Shown here: one piece after another, positions 18,323 to 28,264 of the stretch
Position numbering within the stretch: the stretch's first letter is position 1
How the letters are laid out: every line of letters begins with the position of its first letter
Position numbers and translations under genes: made by a program
The notes under the pieces: model-generated
Databases searched by the model: none
What the model saw: only the letters and a program-made list of their open reading frames with translations
What the model was told of the DNA's origin: nothing
Assembly (NCBI GenBank): GCA_964510065.1
Contig: CAZEAC010000004.1
Span: forward strand, 1-64,000
Direction: 5' to 3'
DNA length: 64,000 nucleotides
From: CAZEAC01 sp964510065
GTDB lineage: Bacteria > Bdellovibrionota_C > UBA2361 > CAIXSY01

Positions 18323-18694
18323 ATGCCAACGATTAATCAACTTGTACGCATGCGACGAAGACTGAAGAAGGTCAAGAGTAAGTCGCCGGCGCTCGTTCGA
18401 TGCCCGCAGAAGCGCGGTGTCTGCACCCGTGTCTACACACAGACGCCGAAGAAGCCTAACTCGGCGCTTCGAAAAGTTGCGCGTGTGCGTTTGACCACGG
18501 GTATGGAGATTACCAGTTATATTCCAGGTGTTGGGCATAATTTGCAGGAGCACTCAGTGGTGCTCGTGCGTGGTGGTCGTGTGAAGGATCTTCCCGGAGT
18601 TCGATACCACATTGTCCGTGGAAAGCTGGAAGCGCATGGCGTGGCCGATCGTCGCCAGAGCCGCTCGAAGTACGGCGCGAAGAGACCGAAGTAA
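18323..18694 (+). CDS. rpsL: 30S ribosomal protein S12
   Basis: Small-subunit protein at the decoding centre; first gene of the str operon. 123 residues of usual length. Contains MPTINQLVR, the conserved [17 protein letters not shown] around the decoding-site lysine (the residue altered in classical streptomycin resistance), and [13 protein letters not shown]. It begins 627 bases after the divergent aroA start, with a hairpin-rich leader. rpsG follows after 29 bases. The ribosome-binding site is weak (GTGGATA). Confidence 0.98.
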   Translation: MPTINQLVRMRRRLKKVKSKSPALVRCPQKRGVCTRVYTQTPKKPNSALRKVARVRLTTGMEITSYIPGVGHNLQEHSVVLVRGGRVKDLPGVRYHIVRGKLEAHGVADRRQSRSKYGAKRPK

Positions 18695-18723
18695 GATTTT
18701 ATTCTTAGAGGCTTAAGAGAGAC

Positions 18724-19194
18724 ATGCCAAGGAAGAAGAGAGATTTTAGCCGGGAAGTAATTCCCGATCCGAAATACAAATCTGCGATGATCACCCGCTT
18801 CATCAACATGTTGATGCGGCAGGGGAAGCGCGGTATCGCTGAAAAGGCGCTTTACCATGCGCTCGACATTGTGCAGAAAAAGCTCAATGCAGATCCCCTT
18901 GAGACGCTGATTAAGGGCATTGGTAATGTACGTCCGCTTGTCGAAGTTCGTTCACGACGTGTCGGCGGCGCGACCTACCAGGTACCGACTGAAGTGCGCG
19001 CGGATCGTGGCGAGTCGTTGGCGATTCGCTGGCTTGTGCAGGCTGCTAATTCGCGTGGTGAGAAAACGATTTCGGATGCATTGGCCGGTGAGTTTATGGA
19101 CGCTGCTTCAAATCGCGGTATTTCCGTGAAGAAGCGCGAGGATACGCACCGTATGGCCGAAGCGAACAAGGCGTTCGCCCACTTTAAATGGTAA
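18724..19194 (+). CDS. rpsG: 30S ribosomal protein S7
   Basis: Primary 16S rRNA-binding protein that nucleates the 30S head. 156 residues, normal length. Motifs: MPRKK, FINMLMRQGKRGIAEKALYHAL, VEVRSRRVGGATYQVPTEV, RRVGG-rich arm and C-terminal EDTHRMAEANKAFAHFKW. RBS GAGAGAC is close before the ATG. Lies between rpsL and fusA; a CTTCACC hairpin sits just behind the stop. Confidence 0.98.
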   Translation: MPRKKRDFSREVIPDPKYKSAMITRFINMLMRQGKRGIAEKALYHALDIVQKKLNADPLETLIKGIGNVRPLVEVRSRRVGGATYQVPTEVRADRGESLAIRWLVQAANSRGEKTISDALAGEFMDAASNRGISVKKREDTHRMAEANKAFAHFKW

Positions 19195-19199
19195 GGCAA

Positions 19200-19217
19200 C
19201 TTCACCTTGCGGTGAAG
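19200..19217 (+). repeat. CTTCACC hairpin, copy 3 (rpsG-fusA gap)
   Basis: Perfect stem CTTCACC (19200-19206) and GGTGAAG (19211-19217) around TTGC, followed by TTCGCAAGG. Same stem as the hairpin in the rpsL leader. It lies in the 67-base space between rpsG and fusA and lacks a T-run. Confidence 0.6.
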
Positions 19218-19261
19218 TTCGCAAGGTAAATGAGAGTTATTGATTTTAAGGAAAAGAGTTT

Positions 19262-21382
19262 GTGCCGAAAGTTGAACTAAGCAGAGTACGTAATATCGGT
19301 ATCATGGCCCACATTGACGCGGGCAAGACCACGACTACCGAGCGTATTCTTTATTATACCGGTATTAACTACAAGATCGGCGAAGTGCACGAAGGTGCCG
19401 CAACCATGGATTACATGGAGCTCGAGCAGGAGCGCGGTATTACCATCACTTCAGCTGCGACCACCTGTATGTGGAAGGGCTCTCGTCGCGATCGACCCGA
19501 ACACCAGATTAACATTATCGACACCCCGGGACACGTCGACTTCACGATTGAAGTTGAGCGCAGTCTTCGCGTGCTTGACGGTGCGGTCGCCGTATTTGAC
19601 GGCGTGAGCGGCGTTGAGCCGCAGTCTGAAACCGTATGGCGTCAGGCCAACAAGTTCCGCGTTCCGCGATTCTGTTTCGTCAATAAGATTGATCGTATGG
19701 GCGCCGACTTCGAAGGTTGCGTTGCCGCAATCCGCGAGCGGCTTGGTGCGCATGCCGCCCCGATTCAGCTTCCTATCGGCGTAGAGGATAACTTCATCGG
19801 CGTGATCGATCTCGTCGAGATGAAGGCTATTACCTATAAAGACGAGACCAAAGGCGCTGAGTTCCTCACTGGTGATATCCCGGCGGATATGAAAGAGGCG
19901 GCCGATTCCGCGCGCGAACGTCTCGTAGAAGCGGTCGCAGATAAAGATGACGCGCTCATGGAGAAATACCTTGCTGGTGAGACCATCAGCGTGGAAGAGC
20001 TCAAAGCCGCGATTCGTCGTGTGACGTTAAAAATGGATTTCTTCCCGATCACCTGCGGAAGTGCTTTTAAGAACAAAGGTGTACAGCCGCTTCTTGATTG
20101 CGTTATCGATTATCTTCCTTCACCGCTTGATGTCCCCGCGGTTAAAGGACTCGATCCTACTTCCAAGAAGGGTGAAGAGAAAGAGCTTAGCCGAGCTGCC
20201 GATCCGAAGGCGCCATTTTCGGCGTTGGCGTTCAAGATTATCTCAGATCCGTATGTCGGCGTATTGACCTTCTTCCGTATGTATTCGGGTACGCTGACCC
20301 CCGGAACCACGATTTTGAACGCGACTCGCGATAAGCGCGAGCGTGTAGGCCGTATTCTCCGTATTCACGCTGATAAGCGTGAAGAGGTGAAGGATATCAC
20401 CGCAGGTGATATCGGTGCCGCGGTTGGTCTTAAAGAGACGATCACCGGAGATACTCTTTGTAATGAGGATAATCCAATTTTGCTTGAGAGCATCTTCGCT
20501 CCGGAGCCGGTTATCAGCGTGGCAATTGAGCCTAAGACCAAAGCCGACGAAGAGAAGATGGGTTTGAGTCTCATGAAGCTTGCGAAGGAAGATCCTTCGC
20601 TTCGCGTGAGCACTGATCAGGAATCAGGGCAGACCATTATTTCCGGCATGGGTGAGTTGCACCTGGACATTGTGCAGCAGCGACTCTTTAGAGAGTACGG
20701 AGTTAGCACTACGGTAGGTAAGCCGCAGGTTGCTTACCGCGAAACGATCGTTAATAAGGTCGAAGCTGAGTACAAACATGCTAAGCAGACCGGTGGTCGT
20801 GGTCAGTACGGACATGTATTTCTGCGCATCGAGCCGCTTGAGCCGGCGAAGGGATTTGAATTCGTCGATGAAACAAAGGGCGGTGTTATTCCGAAGGAAT
20901 ATATTCCCGCGGTTGAAGATGGTGTCGTCGAAGCGCTTGCGGGCGGAATTTTGGCGGGATTTCCGGTTATCGATCTCAAAGTCACGCTCTTTTATGGATC
21001 GTTCCACGACGTTGATTCGAGCGAAATTGCATTCAAAATTGCTGGGTCAATGTGTGTGAAAGAGGGCTGCCGCAAGGCCGGACTTCAGCTTCTTGAGCCG
21101 ATTATGGCGGTAGAAGTGGTTTGCCCGGATGATTTCATCAGTAATATTGTCGGCGATCTTAATCGCCGGCGCGCGCGCATCATGGGAATGGAGCCGCGAG
21201 GTGGTGCCCAAGCAGTCAAGGCTGAAGTGCCGTTGGCTGAAATGTTCGGATATTCAACAGATCTACGGTCTAGTTCACAGGGACGTGCGACGTTCACGAT
21301 GGAGTTTCATCACTACGCGCCTGTTCCCGCACATGTAGCGGAAAGTGTTACGGCAAATGCCAAAGGGGCAGGAGCAAGGTAG
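19262..21382 (+). CDS. fusA: Elongation factor G
   Basis: Ribosomal translocase GTPase, 706 residues, GTG start with AAGGAAAAGAG upstream. All G motifs are canonical: [15 protein letters not shown] (G1), [12 protein letters not shown] (switch I, G2), [16 protein letters not shown] (G3), [11 protein letters not shown] (G4) and CGSAFKN (G5). Domain IV contains [18 protein letters not shown] and [26 protein letters not shown]. The short ORFs on the other strand are shadows. Typical str operon position between rpsG and tuf. Confidence 0.98.
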   Translation: MPKVELSRVRNIGIMAHIDAGKTTTTERILYYTGINYKIGEVHEGAATMDYMELEQERGITITSAATTCMWKGSRRDRPEHQINIIDTPGHVDFTIEVERSLRVLDGAVAVFDGVSGVEPQSETVWRQANKFRVPRFCFVNKIDRMGADFEGCVAAIRERLGAHAAPIQLPIGVEDNFIGVIDLVEMKAITYKDETKGAEFLTGDIPADMKEAADSARERLVEAVADKDDALMEKYLAGETISVEELKAAIRRVTLKMDFFPITCGSAFKNKGVQPLLDCVIDYLPSPLDVPAVKGLDPTSKKGEEKELSRAADPKAPFSALAFKIISDPYVGVLTFFRMYSGTLTPGTTILNATRDKRERVGRILRIHADKREEVKDITAGDIGAAVGLKETITGDTLCNEDNPILLESIFAPEPVISVAIEPKTKADEEKMGLSLMKLAKEDPSLRVSTDQESGQTIISGMGELHLDIVQQRLFREYGVSTTVGKPQVAYRETIVNKVEAEYKHAKQTGGRGQYGHVFLRIEPLEPAKGFEFVDETKGGVIPKEYIPAVEDGVVEALAGGILAGFPVIDLKVTLFYGSFHDVDSSEIAFKIAGSMCVKEGCRKAGLQLLEPIMAVEVVCPDDFISNIVGDLNRRRARIMGMEPRGGAQAVKAEVPLAEMFGYSTDLRSSSQGRATFTMEFHHYAPVPAHVAESVTANAKGAGAR

Positions 21383-21462
21383 CGCTGAAGTTCATGCAAG
21401 GAGCTTGATCGAGACTGAACGGTTAATTGTGTAATTTGGAGTGTTAATACTCGGAGCTGACT

Positions 21463-22659
21463 ATGTCGAAGGCAAAATTTGATAGAAAAAAGGCCCACGT
21501 TAATGTCGGGACAATTGGTCACGTAGACCATGGAAAGAGCACGCTTACTGCGGCGCTTGTTTCCGTGCAGGCGAAGGATAATCTCGCCGAGCAAAAGAGC
21601 TACGCCGAAATTACCAAGGGTGGAACTGTTCGTGACGCTTCAAAAACTGTCACTATCGCGAGCTCACACGTTGAATATGAAACGGCGAACCGACACTATG
21701 CCCACGTCGATTGCCCGGGCCATGCCGATTACGTCAAGAACATGATCACTGGTGCCGCGCAGATGGACGGCGCAATTCTCGTTGTAAGCGCGGTCGATGG
21801 TCCTATGCCGCAGACACGCGAGCATATCTTGCTTGCCCGCCAAGTCGGTGTACCGAAGATTGCAGTGTTTCTTAACAAAGTTGACGCGGTCGACGATGCC
21901 GAGCTTCTCGATCTCGTTGAGATGGAAGTGCGCGAGCTGTTGAAGGAGTATGATTTCCCAGGCGATGACACACCGATCATTCGTGGTTCGTCGTTAAAGG
22001 CGCTCCAGGGTGAGGATAGTGATATCGGCGTGAAGTCGATCAAGAAGCTTCTTGCGACAATTGACGAGTATATCCCAGTTCCACAGCGTGATATCGACAA
22101 GCCGTTCCTCATGCCGATTGAAGACGTGTTCTCTATCGAAGGTCGTGGAACTGTCGCCACAGGCAGAATTGAGCGTGGTATCATCAAGGTCAGCGAAGAA
22201 GTCGAAATCGTTGGGCTCCGTCCAACTGCCAAGACTGTCGTTACCGGCGTTGAAATGTTCCGCAAGCTTCTTGATGAAGGACGAGCGGGCGACAACGTAG
22301 GCTGCCTACTTCGCGGTTTGAAGCGTGAAGAGGTCGAGCGTGGACAGGTGCTCGCGAAGCCCGGTTCGATTACTCCCCACACCAAGTTTAAGTGCGAGTG
22401 CTACATCCTCAAGAAGGAAGAGGGTGGACGGCATAAGCCTTTCTTCGGCGGATATCGCCCACAGTTCTATTTTAGAACTACTGACGTGACCGGCAGCATT
22501 AAGCTTCCGGGCGGCGTTGAGATGGCGATGCCTGGCGATCACGTGAACCTCGAAGTTGAGCTTGTATCGCCTATAGCGATGGAGAAGCAGGTTCGTTTCG
22601 CTATCCGTGAGGGTGGCAAGACGGTTGGTTCGGGCGTGGTGACTGAAATTATTGCGTAA
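21463..22659 (+). CDS. tuf: Elongation factor Tu with an atypical switch I
   Basis: Delivers aminoacyl-tRNA to the ribosome; 398 residues. G1 is [12 protein letters not shown]3 [13 protein letters not shown]4 NKVDAVDD, and domains II and III follow normally ([20 protein letters not shown]-like [26 protein letters not shown]). The unusual feature is switch I: where nearly all EF-Tu proteins read RGITI, this one reads [14 protein letters not shown] after KGGTVRDAS. The Mg-coordinating Thr is retained, but the preceding Arg-Gly is Lys-Thr. I recall this variant from Planctomycetota EF-Tu. A conserved C-terminus is present. No tRNA gene is upstream. Confidence 0.97.
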   Translation: MSKAKFDRKKAHVNVGTIGHVDHGKSTLTAALVSVQAKDNLAEQKSYAEITKGGTVRDASKTVTIASSHVEYETANRHYAHVDCPGHADYVKNMITGAAQMDGAILVVSAVDGPMPQTREHILLARQVGVPKIAVFLNKVDAVDDAELLDLVEMEVRELLKEYDFPGDDTPIIRGSSLKALQGEDSDIGVKSIKKLLATIDEYIPVPQRDIDKPFLMPIEDVFSIEGRGTVATGRIERGIIKVSEEVEIVGLRPTAKTVVTGVEMFRKLLDEGRAGDNVGCLLRGLKREEVERGQVLAKPGSITPHTKFKCECYILKKEEGGRHKPFFGGYRPQFYFRTTDVTGSIKLPGGVEMAMPGDHVNLEVELVSPIAMEKQVRFAIREGGKTVGSGVVTEIIA

Positions 22660-22678
22660 GAGAGATCAGATTCACTTT

Positions 22679-22706
22679 TCCCGCCTACGCCAAGGCTACG
22701 GCGGGC
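22679..22706 (+). terminator. GC-rich hairpin after tuf (terminator or repeat)
   Basis: CCCGCC TACGCCAAGGCTAC GGCGGG: six-bp GC arms with an inner imperfect stem. No pure T-run follows, so it may be an attenuator or a dispersed repeat of the type CGCCTACGCCAAGGC seen in many bacterial genomes, rather than a full terminator. Confidence 0.5.
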
Positions 22707-22738
22707 AAAGGGTGGTCTGTTGAGGTGAAAAGAGAGCC

Positions 22739-23053
22739 ATGATTGGAAGCCAATCAATACGAGTGCGACTAAAGGGATATGACTATCGGCTGCTTGACGC
22801 TGCTGTTGCAGAGATTGTGCAGACGGTTCGTCGTACCGGTGGACGACTCGCGGGACCGATTCCGCTGCCGACGAGAATAGAGCGCTTTACGGTGAACCGT
22901 TCGCCGTTTGGTGACAAAAAATCTCGGGAGCAGTTCGAGCATCGGACCCACAAGCGGCTTCTTGATATTCTTGAGCCGACTCAACAGACCATTGATGAGC
23001 TTGGAAAGCTTGAGCTCTCGAGCGGCATCGATGTTGAGATTAAGCTGCAGTAG
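22739..23053 (+). CDS. rpsJ: 30S ribosomal protein S10
   Basis: First gene of the S10 operon; 104 residues. S10 also acts as NusE in transcription antitermination. Motifs: [53 protein letters not shown] and C-terminal [11 protein letters not shown]. Begins [14 protein letters not shown] preceded by AAAAGAGAG. It follows a GC hairpin after tuf. Confidence 0.97.
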   Translation: MIGSQSIRVRLKGYDYRLLDAAVAEIVQTVRRTGGRLAGPIPLPTRIERFTVNRSPFGDKKSREQFEHRTHKRLLDILEPTQQTIDELGKLELSSGIDVEIKLQ

Positions 23054-23086
23054 TTCTGTCGGCGGTAGTACTTAAGAGAGATTGTC

Positions 23087-23764
23087 ATGAGCACTGAGAA
23101 ACTATATCCCGAAGGGTTGCTAGGGAAGAAGCTGGGAATGACCCAGATCTTCACCAAGGATGGTGAGTGTGTCCCGGTAACCGCAATCGAAGTCGGGCCC
23201 TGCTATATCCTTGACGTCAAAAAAAATGACGTTGATGGCTACTCCGCGGTGCAGCTCGGTTTTGAACCGAAAAAGCAGCAGCGCGTGAACAAGGCCCAGG
23301 CTGGGCATTTCGCGCGCGGCGGAAAGGGCGCCTTCTACCATGTGAAAGAGGTCCGTTGTGATGCGGGCAAGCTTGGGTGGACAACGCTTGGCCAGGAACT
23401 CAAAGTCGGCGATGTTTTTGCTGACGGCGAGCTCGTTGATGTGTCGGGCGTGAGCATCGGGCGCGGCTTTCAGGGTGTAGTGCGGCGTTATAAGGTCAAA
23501 GGCCAGCCGGCAACCCGAGGTACGCATGAATATCGCAGACATATCGGCGCGGTGGGTTGTCGTAAGTATCCTGGACGTATCTTTCCGGGAAAGAGAATGC
23601 CGGGTCAGATGGGTAATGAAAACCGTACCATACAGAACTTGAAAGTGGTCGGAGTTCGGCCGGAAGACAACGTAATTCTCGTTCGCGGCGGAGTGCCGGG
23701 ATACGAGGGCGCGTTAGTCGTCGTACGAAAAGCGATGAAGAAATACGGCAAGAAGGCTGCTTAG
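23087..23764 (+). CDS. rplC: 50S ribosomal protein L3
   Basis: Binds near the peptidyl-transferase centre and is an early assembly protein. 225 residues. Contains LLGKKLGMTQIFTKDGECVPVTAIEVGPC, GRGFQGVVRRYKVKGQPATRGTHEYRRHIGAVG and the K(R)MPGQMGNEN motif of the L3 finger. RBS AAGAGAG precedes ATG 23087. The C-terminus (VVRKAMKKYGKKAA) is slightly lengthened and basic. Confidence 0.97.
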   Translation: MSTEKLYPEGLLGKKLGMTQIFTKDGECVPVTAIEVGPCYILDVKKNDVDGYSAVQLGFEPKKQQRVNKAQAGHFARGGKGAFYHVKEVRCDAGKLGWTTLGQELKVGDVFADGELVDVSGVSIGRGFQGVVRRYKVKGQPATRGTHEYRRHIGAVGCRKYPGRIFPGKRMPGQMGNENRTIQNLKVVGVRPEDNVILVRGGVPGYEGALVVVRKAMKKYGKKAA

Positions 23765-23775
23765 GAGGGATCAAC

Positions 23776-24504
23776 GTGAAGTCATTAACGTATAAAGTGC
23801 TTGATAGCAAAGGGGCCGAGGTTGGGACCATAGAGCTCGATCCCGCTATCTTTGGTGCTCCTATTCTCGAAGATCTCGTTCATCAGACAGTTCGTTGGCA
23901 GCGCGCAAAAATGCGTGCGGGAACTCATTCGACCCTCACCAAGGGCGTGATGAAAGGTGGTAACCGAAAGCCCCGCAAGCAGAAGGGAAGTGGGCGCGCT
24001 CGTTGTGGCTCGAATACGTCGCCATTGTGGGTTGGTGGTGCTGTTGCACACGGTCCACATCCGAGGAGCTATGAATTTAGGTTGTCGAAGCGGGTGCGTA
24101 AGCAGGCGCTGGCCTCGGTGCTTTCTGATAAAGTTCGCACCAGCCGCCTTATCGTGCTTGATCAGATCAGCAATCCCTCTGGCAAGACGAAGGATTTTGC
24201 TAAGTTGCTGAAAGACGTCGGTGTTACTGATAGCCGTGTAGCCCTTGTGCTCGACGCTCCAGGAGGAGCGGAAGCGGCCTCCGAAAAGGCGACTGCGAAG
24301 AAGAGCAGCAAGAAGGGCGCGGCAGTTGCAGATACCAATTCGGTAATGCGTAGTGCTGTTTCTCGTAGTGCGAGAAATATTGATGGTTTGATTGCATTTC
24401 CGGTTGGCGGCACCAATGTCTATGACCTTGCGCGAACCAAATTTTTGGTGTGCTCAAAGGCGGGCGTCAAAGAACTTGAGAAGCGAGCGCAGTTAATTGC
24501 TTAG
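23776..24504 (+). CDS. rplD: 50S ribosomal protein L4, with an internal basic insertion
   Basis: Lines the exit tunnel and in some bacteria represses the S10 operon. 242 residues, against the usual 200-210. Starts with GTG after AGGAGG. The core RKQKGSGRARCGSNTSPLWVGGAVAHGPHPR loop is intact. About 35 extra residues (Ala/Lys/Ser-rich: ASEKATAKKSSKKGAAV, near residues 165-190) interrupt the C-terminal Rossmann-like half between DAPGG and NIDG. The insertion is in frame and low-complexity, and probably surface exposed. Confidence 0.96.
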   Translation: MKSLTYKVLDSKGAEVGTIELDPAIFGAPILEDLVHQTVRWQRAKMRAGTHSTLTKGVMKGGNRKPRKQKGSGRARCGSNTSPLWVGGAVAHGPHPRSYEFRLSKRVRKQALASVLSDKVRTSRLIVLDQISNPSGKTKDFAKLLKDVGVTDSRVALVLDAPGGAEAASEKATAKKSSKKGAAVADTNSVMRSAVSRSARNIDGLIAFPVGGTNVYDLARTKFLVCSKAGVKELEKRAQLIA

Positions 24505-24525
24505 TTTTGAATCCAGAGTAATTTT

Positions 24526-24864
24526 ATGGCGATACGATCAAAAAAGAAGAAGAAGGACGCTGAATCAGCGGTGGCATTAAAGAGCTACGCGACGATTTTG
24601 TCGCCGATCGTGACCGAAAAGACCGCGCTTATTTCCGGGAATAAGGATCGCGCCGTTTTCAAGGTTGCGCCGGGCGCGAGCAAGGACGAGATAAAGTTGG
24701 CAGTTGAGCAGGCTTTCAAAGTGAAGGTAATTGCGGTGAATACTGTGAATGTGATGGGTAAAGTCAAGCGCACCACAGGAATTCAAGGCAGACGCCCGGG
24801 CTATAAGAAAGCATATATCACGGTTGCCGAAGGGCAAAAGATCGAAGTTGTGGAAGGTCTGTAA
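24526..24864 (+). CDS. rplW: 50S ribosomal protein L23
   Basis: At the exit-tunnel mouth; docking site for trigger factor and SRP. 112 residues. Core motifs: ILSPIVTEKTALISGNKDRAVFKVAPGASKDEIK, VEQAFKVKVIAVNTVNVMGKVKR, GRRPGYKKAYITVAEGQKIE. An additional Lys-rich N-terminus (RSKKKKKDAESAV, 20 residues) precedes the usual start region. Confidence 0.96.
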   Translation: MAIRSKKKKKDAESAVALKSYATILSPIVTEKTALISGNKDRAVFKVAPGASKDEIKLAVEQAFKVKVIAVNTVNVMGKVKRTTGIQGRRPGYKKAYITVAEGQKIEVVEGL

Positions 24865-24879
24865 CAGAGCAGAGGATTT

Positions 24880-25710
24880 ATGGGATTAAAAACTTATAGA
24901 CCATTTACCCCAGCGCGGCGTCAGTACTCAAGTTCTGACTTCGCTGAGCTGACTCGAGGGAGTAAGCCTGAGCGCGGACTTCTCGCGAAGATGAGTCGAA
25001 GCGGCGGCCGTAATCATCATGGCCGTGAGACCAACCGGAATATGGGCGGTGGTCATAAGCGCCGTTACCGCATTATTGATTTCAAACGTACCAATGATGG
25101 TGTCGAAGGGATAGTCGAGTCGATACAGTACGATCCAAATCGTCATGCTCGTATTGCGTTGATAAACTATCGAAGCGGCGAGAAGGCCTATATTATCGCG
25201 CCAGTTGGACTTAAGATTGGGGATAAGATTGGTTCGGGCGAGAGTGCTGAAATTAAAGTAGGTAATGCTCTGCCGCTCCGCGTTATTCCCACCGGCCAGT
25301 CGATTCACAATATTGAGCTTCATCGTGGTGCTGGAGCGCAGATGGTGCGTGGCGCCGGCTGTTCGGCTCAGCTTGTGGCGAAGGAAGGCGAGTACGCACT
25401 TGTGCGTTTACCTTCAGGTGAGATGCGTAAGATTCATATCGAGTGCCGCGCAGTCATTGGCGTCGTCAGTAACCCTGATCACATCAATCTTGACGTAGGT
25501 AAGGCCGGACGCAGTCGTTGGCTCAATCGACGTCCGCACAATCGTGGTATCTCGAAGAACCCAGTTGATCATGCGATGGGCGGTCGTACCAATGGAGGTA
25601 AACATCCGTGTAGCGAATACGGAGTTCCCGCCAAGGGCTATAAGACTCGAAACAATAAGCGCACGCAGAAATTTATTGTACGTCGTCGTGGCAAAGGCAT
25701 GCCGGTGTAA
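24880..25710 (+). CDS. rplB: 50S ribosomal protein L2
   Basis: Highly conserved 23S rRNA-binding protein needed for peptidyl transfer and subunit joining. 276 residues, normal length. [14 protein letters not shown] at the start, [49 protein letters not shown], and the C-terminal [29 protein letters not shown] with the region of the essential His around [19 protein letters not shown]. Confidence 0.98.
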   Translation: MGLKTYRPFTPARRQYSSSDFAELTRGSKPERGLLAKMSRSGGRNHHGRETNRNMGGGHKRRYRIIDFKRTNDGVEGIVESIQYDPNRHARIALINYRSGEKAYIIAPVGLKIGDKIGSGESAEIKVGNALPLRVIPTGQSIHNIELHRGAGAQMVRGAGCSAQLVAKEGEYALVRLPSGEMRKIHIECRAVIGVVSNPDHINLDVGKAGRSRWLNRRPHNRGISKNPVDHAMGGRTNGGKHPCSEYGVPAKGYKTRNNKRTQKFIVRRRGKGMPV

Positions 25711-25761
25711 TGATGAAGGGTCGGTAGCGCCAAAGTTTAGTTTTAGGAGCAAAGAAGTGTT

Positions 25762-26052
25762 ATGGCACGTTCGTTAAAGAAAGGACCGTTTATCGATAAG
25801 CATCTGCTTAAGTGGATCGAGCGCGCGCGCTCGGGTGCACATAAGGGTGTTATCAAGACCTGGTCGCGTCGCTCGACGATTACACCAGATATGATTGGGC
25901 TTACCTTTGCTGTTCATAATGGCAAGAAGTTTAACGCGGTGTTCGTGACCGAGAATATGGTTGGGCATAAGCTTGGTGAGTTTTCGGCGACGAGAACATT
26001 CCACGCGCATTCGGCACGTAAGGAAGCAGCTCCAGCCGCGCCGGGAGCATAG
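25762..26052 (+). CDS. rpsS: 30S ribosomal protein S19
   Basis: Binds the 30S head with S13. 96 residues. [74 protein letters not shown] short Ala-rich tail ([10 protein letters not shown]) extends beyond the usual C-terminus. Preceded by TTAGGAGC. Confidence 0.97.
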   Translation: MARSLKKGPFIDKHLLKWIERARSGAHKGVIKTWSRRSTITPDMIGLTFAVHNGKKFNAVFVTENMVGHKLGEFSATRTFHAHSARKEAAPAAPGA

Positions 26053-26079
26053 CAAACAGGATATTTGTTGAGAGAGAAC

Positions 26080-26445
26080 ATGAAGACACGAAAGAAGACA
26101 AATGATGGGGAGTACACCGCGCGAGCAATTGCACGGCATGTACGTATTTCGCCACAAAAGCTGCGCTTGGTGATGAACCTTATTCGTGGCAAGCAGGTTG
26201 AAACTGCACTTCAGATATTGGCTTTTAATCCAAGAAAGGGTGCGCGCATTGCCGAGAAGCTTTTAAAGTCGGCGATTTCGAACGCTCGTGAGAAGGCCAA
26301 TGTCGATGTAGATAAACTTTGGGTCAGCGGCGGCTATGTCGACGAAGGGGCAATTATGAAAAGAGTGATGCCTCGTGCGCAGGGACGTGCAGATGTGTTG
26401 AGCAAACGTTCGGCACACCTTTCGTTGTTTGTTGCGGAAAGATAG
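26080..26445 (+). CDS. rplV: 50S ribosomal protein L22
   Basis: Globular part on the surface plus a beta-hairpin reaching into the exit tunnel. 121 residues from the ATG at 26080, chosen over an in-frame TTG 15 bases upstream because GAGAGA stands at proper distance from the ATG. Motifs: [44 protein letters not shown] and the tunnel loop [23 protein letters not shown]. Confidence 0.96.
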   Translation: MKTRKKTNDGEYTARAIARHVRISPQKLRLVMNLIRGKQVETALQILAFNPRKGARIAEKLLKSAISNAREKANVDVDKLWVSGGYVDEGAIMKRVMPRAQGRADVLSKRSAHLSLFVAER

Positions 26446-26474
26446 TTGGGAGTAGGGCGAGGTTAAGAGAGTCT

Positions 26475-27140
26475 ATGGGTCAAAAAGTTAATCCAACAGG
26501 ATTTCGAGTCGGGATTATCAATACCTGGGTGTCGCGGTGGTTTGCTACCAAGAAGGATTGCGCGCGTTACATCGGTGAAGATATCAAGATTCGCAAGTTT
26601 GTACGAAGTAAGCTTCATGCAGCTGGTATCGCCAAAATTGAAATTGAACGTGCCGCTGCGCGCGTGAAGATCAATATTTTTACCGCCAAGCCGGGCTTGG
26701 TTATTGGTAAAAAAGGTAAGGACATTGAAGATTTACGCCGCGACTTGAAAAACCTTGTGCAGCGAGATGTCGCGCTGAATATTATCGAGTGCCGTAAGGC
26801 TGACATGGATGCACAGCTGGTGGCAGAAAACATTGCGTTTCAGCTCGAGCGCCGCGTGAATTTTCGTCGCGCGATGAAAGAAGGTGCTTCTCGTGCGCTT
26901 CGTGTAGGGGCCGAAGGCGTAAAAGTCGTGGTCGCCGGGCGCTTAAATGGAGCCGAAATCGCCCGAACTGAGAAGTTTCGCGAAGGTCGCGTGCCGTTGC
27001 ATACGCTTCGCGCCGATATCGATTATGCGACTGCTGAGGCACACACGAATTACGGCAAGATTGGAATTAAGGTTTGGGTATTTAAGGGCGAGAAGTTCTC
27101 GCCGGGTGAAGCTGAAGTCGCCGAGGCGCTTCAGATTTGA
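26475..27140 (+). CDS. rpsC: 30S ribosomal protein S3
   Basis: KH-domain protein at the mRNA entry channel. 221 residues from ATG 26475 ([14 protein letters not shown]), preceded by TAAGAGAG; a longer open frame upstream overlaps rplV and is not the start. KH motif [17 protein letters not shown]-terminal domain with [39 protein letters not shown] and [11 protein letters not shown]. Confidence 0.97.
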   Translation: MGQKVNPTGFRVGIINTWVSRWFATKKDCARYIGEDIKIRKFVRSKLHAAGIAKIEIERAAARVKINIFTAKPGLVIGKKGKDIEDLRRDLKNLVQRDVALNIIECRKADMDAQLVAENIAFQLERRVNFRRAMKEGASRALRVGAEGVKVVVAGRLNGAEIARTEKFREGRVPLHTLRADIDYATAEAHTNYGKIGIKVWVFKGEKFSPGEAEVAEALQI

Positions 27141-27173
27141 TAGTAAGTTTTCTGGGGCAAGTGAGGAAAGGAT

Positions 27174-27605
27174 ATGTTAGGTCCAAAGAAACCAAAATAT
27201 CGTAAGCAGCAAAAAATGGCGCGGCATCTGCGCGGCCATGAAACACGTGGATGTGAGCTTGAGTTCGGTGATTACGGACTCACCGCGACCGAATCGGGCT
27301 GGATTACTGATCGGCAAATTGAAGCTGCGCGCCGAGCTATTACTCGTCACGTAAAGCGTGGCGGCAAAGTTTGGATAAGAATTTTTCCGTCAAAACCAAT
27401 TTCCAAAAAGCCTGCCGAGACTCGAATGGGTTCGGGAAAAGGCTCGCCGGAATATTGGGTTGCAGAAGTTCGAAAGGGGAGAATTCTGTTCGAGATGTCG
27501 GGAACCGGCGTTGACTCGAAGTTGGCTGCTGAGGCGATGCACCTCGCGGCAGCAAAGCTTCCGCTTAGCGTAAAGTTCATTCGACGAAGTGCGAATATTT
27601 TATAG
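27174..27605 (+). CDS. rplP: 50S ribosomal protein L16
   Basis: Near the A-site, positions tRNA. 143 residues; begins [14 protein letters not shown]. Motifs: [44 protein letters not shown], then [35 protein letters not shown]. All conserved positions of L16 are visible, including the arginine near GSG. Confidence 0.97.
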   Translation: MLGPKKPKYRKQQKMARHLRGHETRGCELEFGDYGLTATESGWITDRQIEAARRAITRHVKRGGKVWIRIFPSKPISKKPAETRMGSGKGSPEYWVAEVRKGRILFEMSGTGVDSKLAAEAMHLAAAKLPLSVKFIRRSANIL

Positions 27606-27635
27606 AGCTGACTAGCGATTTGTAAGAGTGGCGTT

Positions 27636-27863
27636 ATGAAACGAAAAGAATTTGTCGCGGATATAAAAAAGCTTGAGCCAGCTGAGCTTAAAGAAAGGGC
27701 GCGTGCGATCGCCGAGGAGCTTATGAAGCTTCGTTTCCGAAATGCGTCGGGCCAGTTTGAAAATGGCCATCGCTTTCATGAGCTTAAAAAGAACTTAGCG
27801 CGCATTAAGAGTTTGCTGCCTCGCGGGAAAGCGGTAGGCGCAGGCGCGGTAAAAGGGGCGTAA
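27636..27863 (+). CDS. rpmC: 50S ribosomal protein L29
   Basis: Small two-helix protein next to L23 at the tunnel exit. 75 residues, MKRKEFVADIKKLEPAELKERARAI then the conserved FRNASGQFENGHRFHELKKNLARIKSLL. A basic Gly/Ala tail follows. ATG preceded by TAAGAGTGG. Lies between rplP and rpsQ, the normal position. Confidence 0.93.
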   Translation: MKRKEFVADIKKLEPAELKERARAIAEELMKLRFRNASGQFENGHRFHELKKNLARIKSLLPRGKAVGAGAVKGA

Positions 27864-27881
27864 AGTTTAAGGACAATTTGT

Positions 27882-28184
27882 ATGGTTGCAAAGAAAAAAG
27901 AGAGCAAAAAAGAGGGCAAGGCTTCTCATCGTGGTTTGGAGCGGAGCAACGACGGTCTTGTCGTGAGCGCCAAGATGGCCACGACAGTCATTGTTGCGGT
28001 CACTCGCCAGGTTCGTCATGCAAAGTATGGGAAGTATATTCGCCGAACCAAGAGATATTTCGCGGCGCGAGGAAAGCATGAGTGTGCTGTTGGCGATCAG
28101 GTGCGCATTGTTGAATGCCGTCCTTTGAGCCGCCACACGCATTGGAGAGTAGAGAAGATTCTGACTAAGGCAACGGTGGTTTAG
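27882..28184 (+). CDS. rpsQ: 30S ribosomal protein S17
   Basis: Primary 16S rRNA-binding protein with an OB-like fold. 100 residues: a Lys/Glu-rich N-terminal extension of about 25 residues, then GLVVSAKMATTVIVAVTRQVRHAKYGKYIRRTKRYFAARGKHECAVGDQVRIVECRPLSRHTHWRVEKIL. RBS AAGGA six bases upstream. The end is followed by an 80-base gap before rplN, slightly longer than others in the cluster. Confidence 0.95.
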   Translation: MVAKKKESKKEGKASHRGLERSNDGLVVSAKMATTVIVAVTRQVRHAKYGKYIRRTKRYFAARGKHECAVGDQVRIVECRPLSRHTHWRVEKILTKATVV

Positions 28185-28264
28185 TCGTCGAGAGAAGACG
28201 CTAGTATAAGTGGCATTGGTATAGGTTTGAGAAACGCAGTCGAGCAGGATACGGGAGACGAAAG

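Noticed and set aside
21729..22385. 218-residue minus-strand ORF within tuf
   Set aside because: Shadow of EF-Tu; Ser/Thr/Arg-rich and of no known family.
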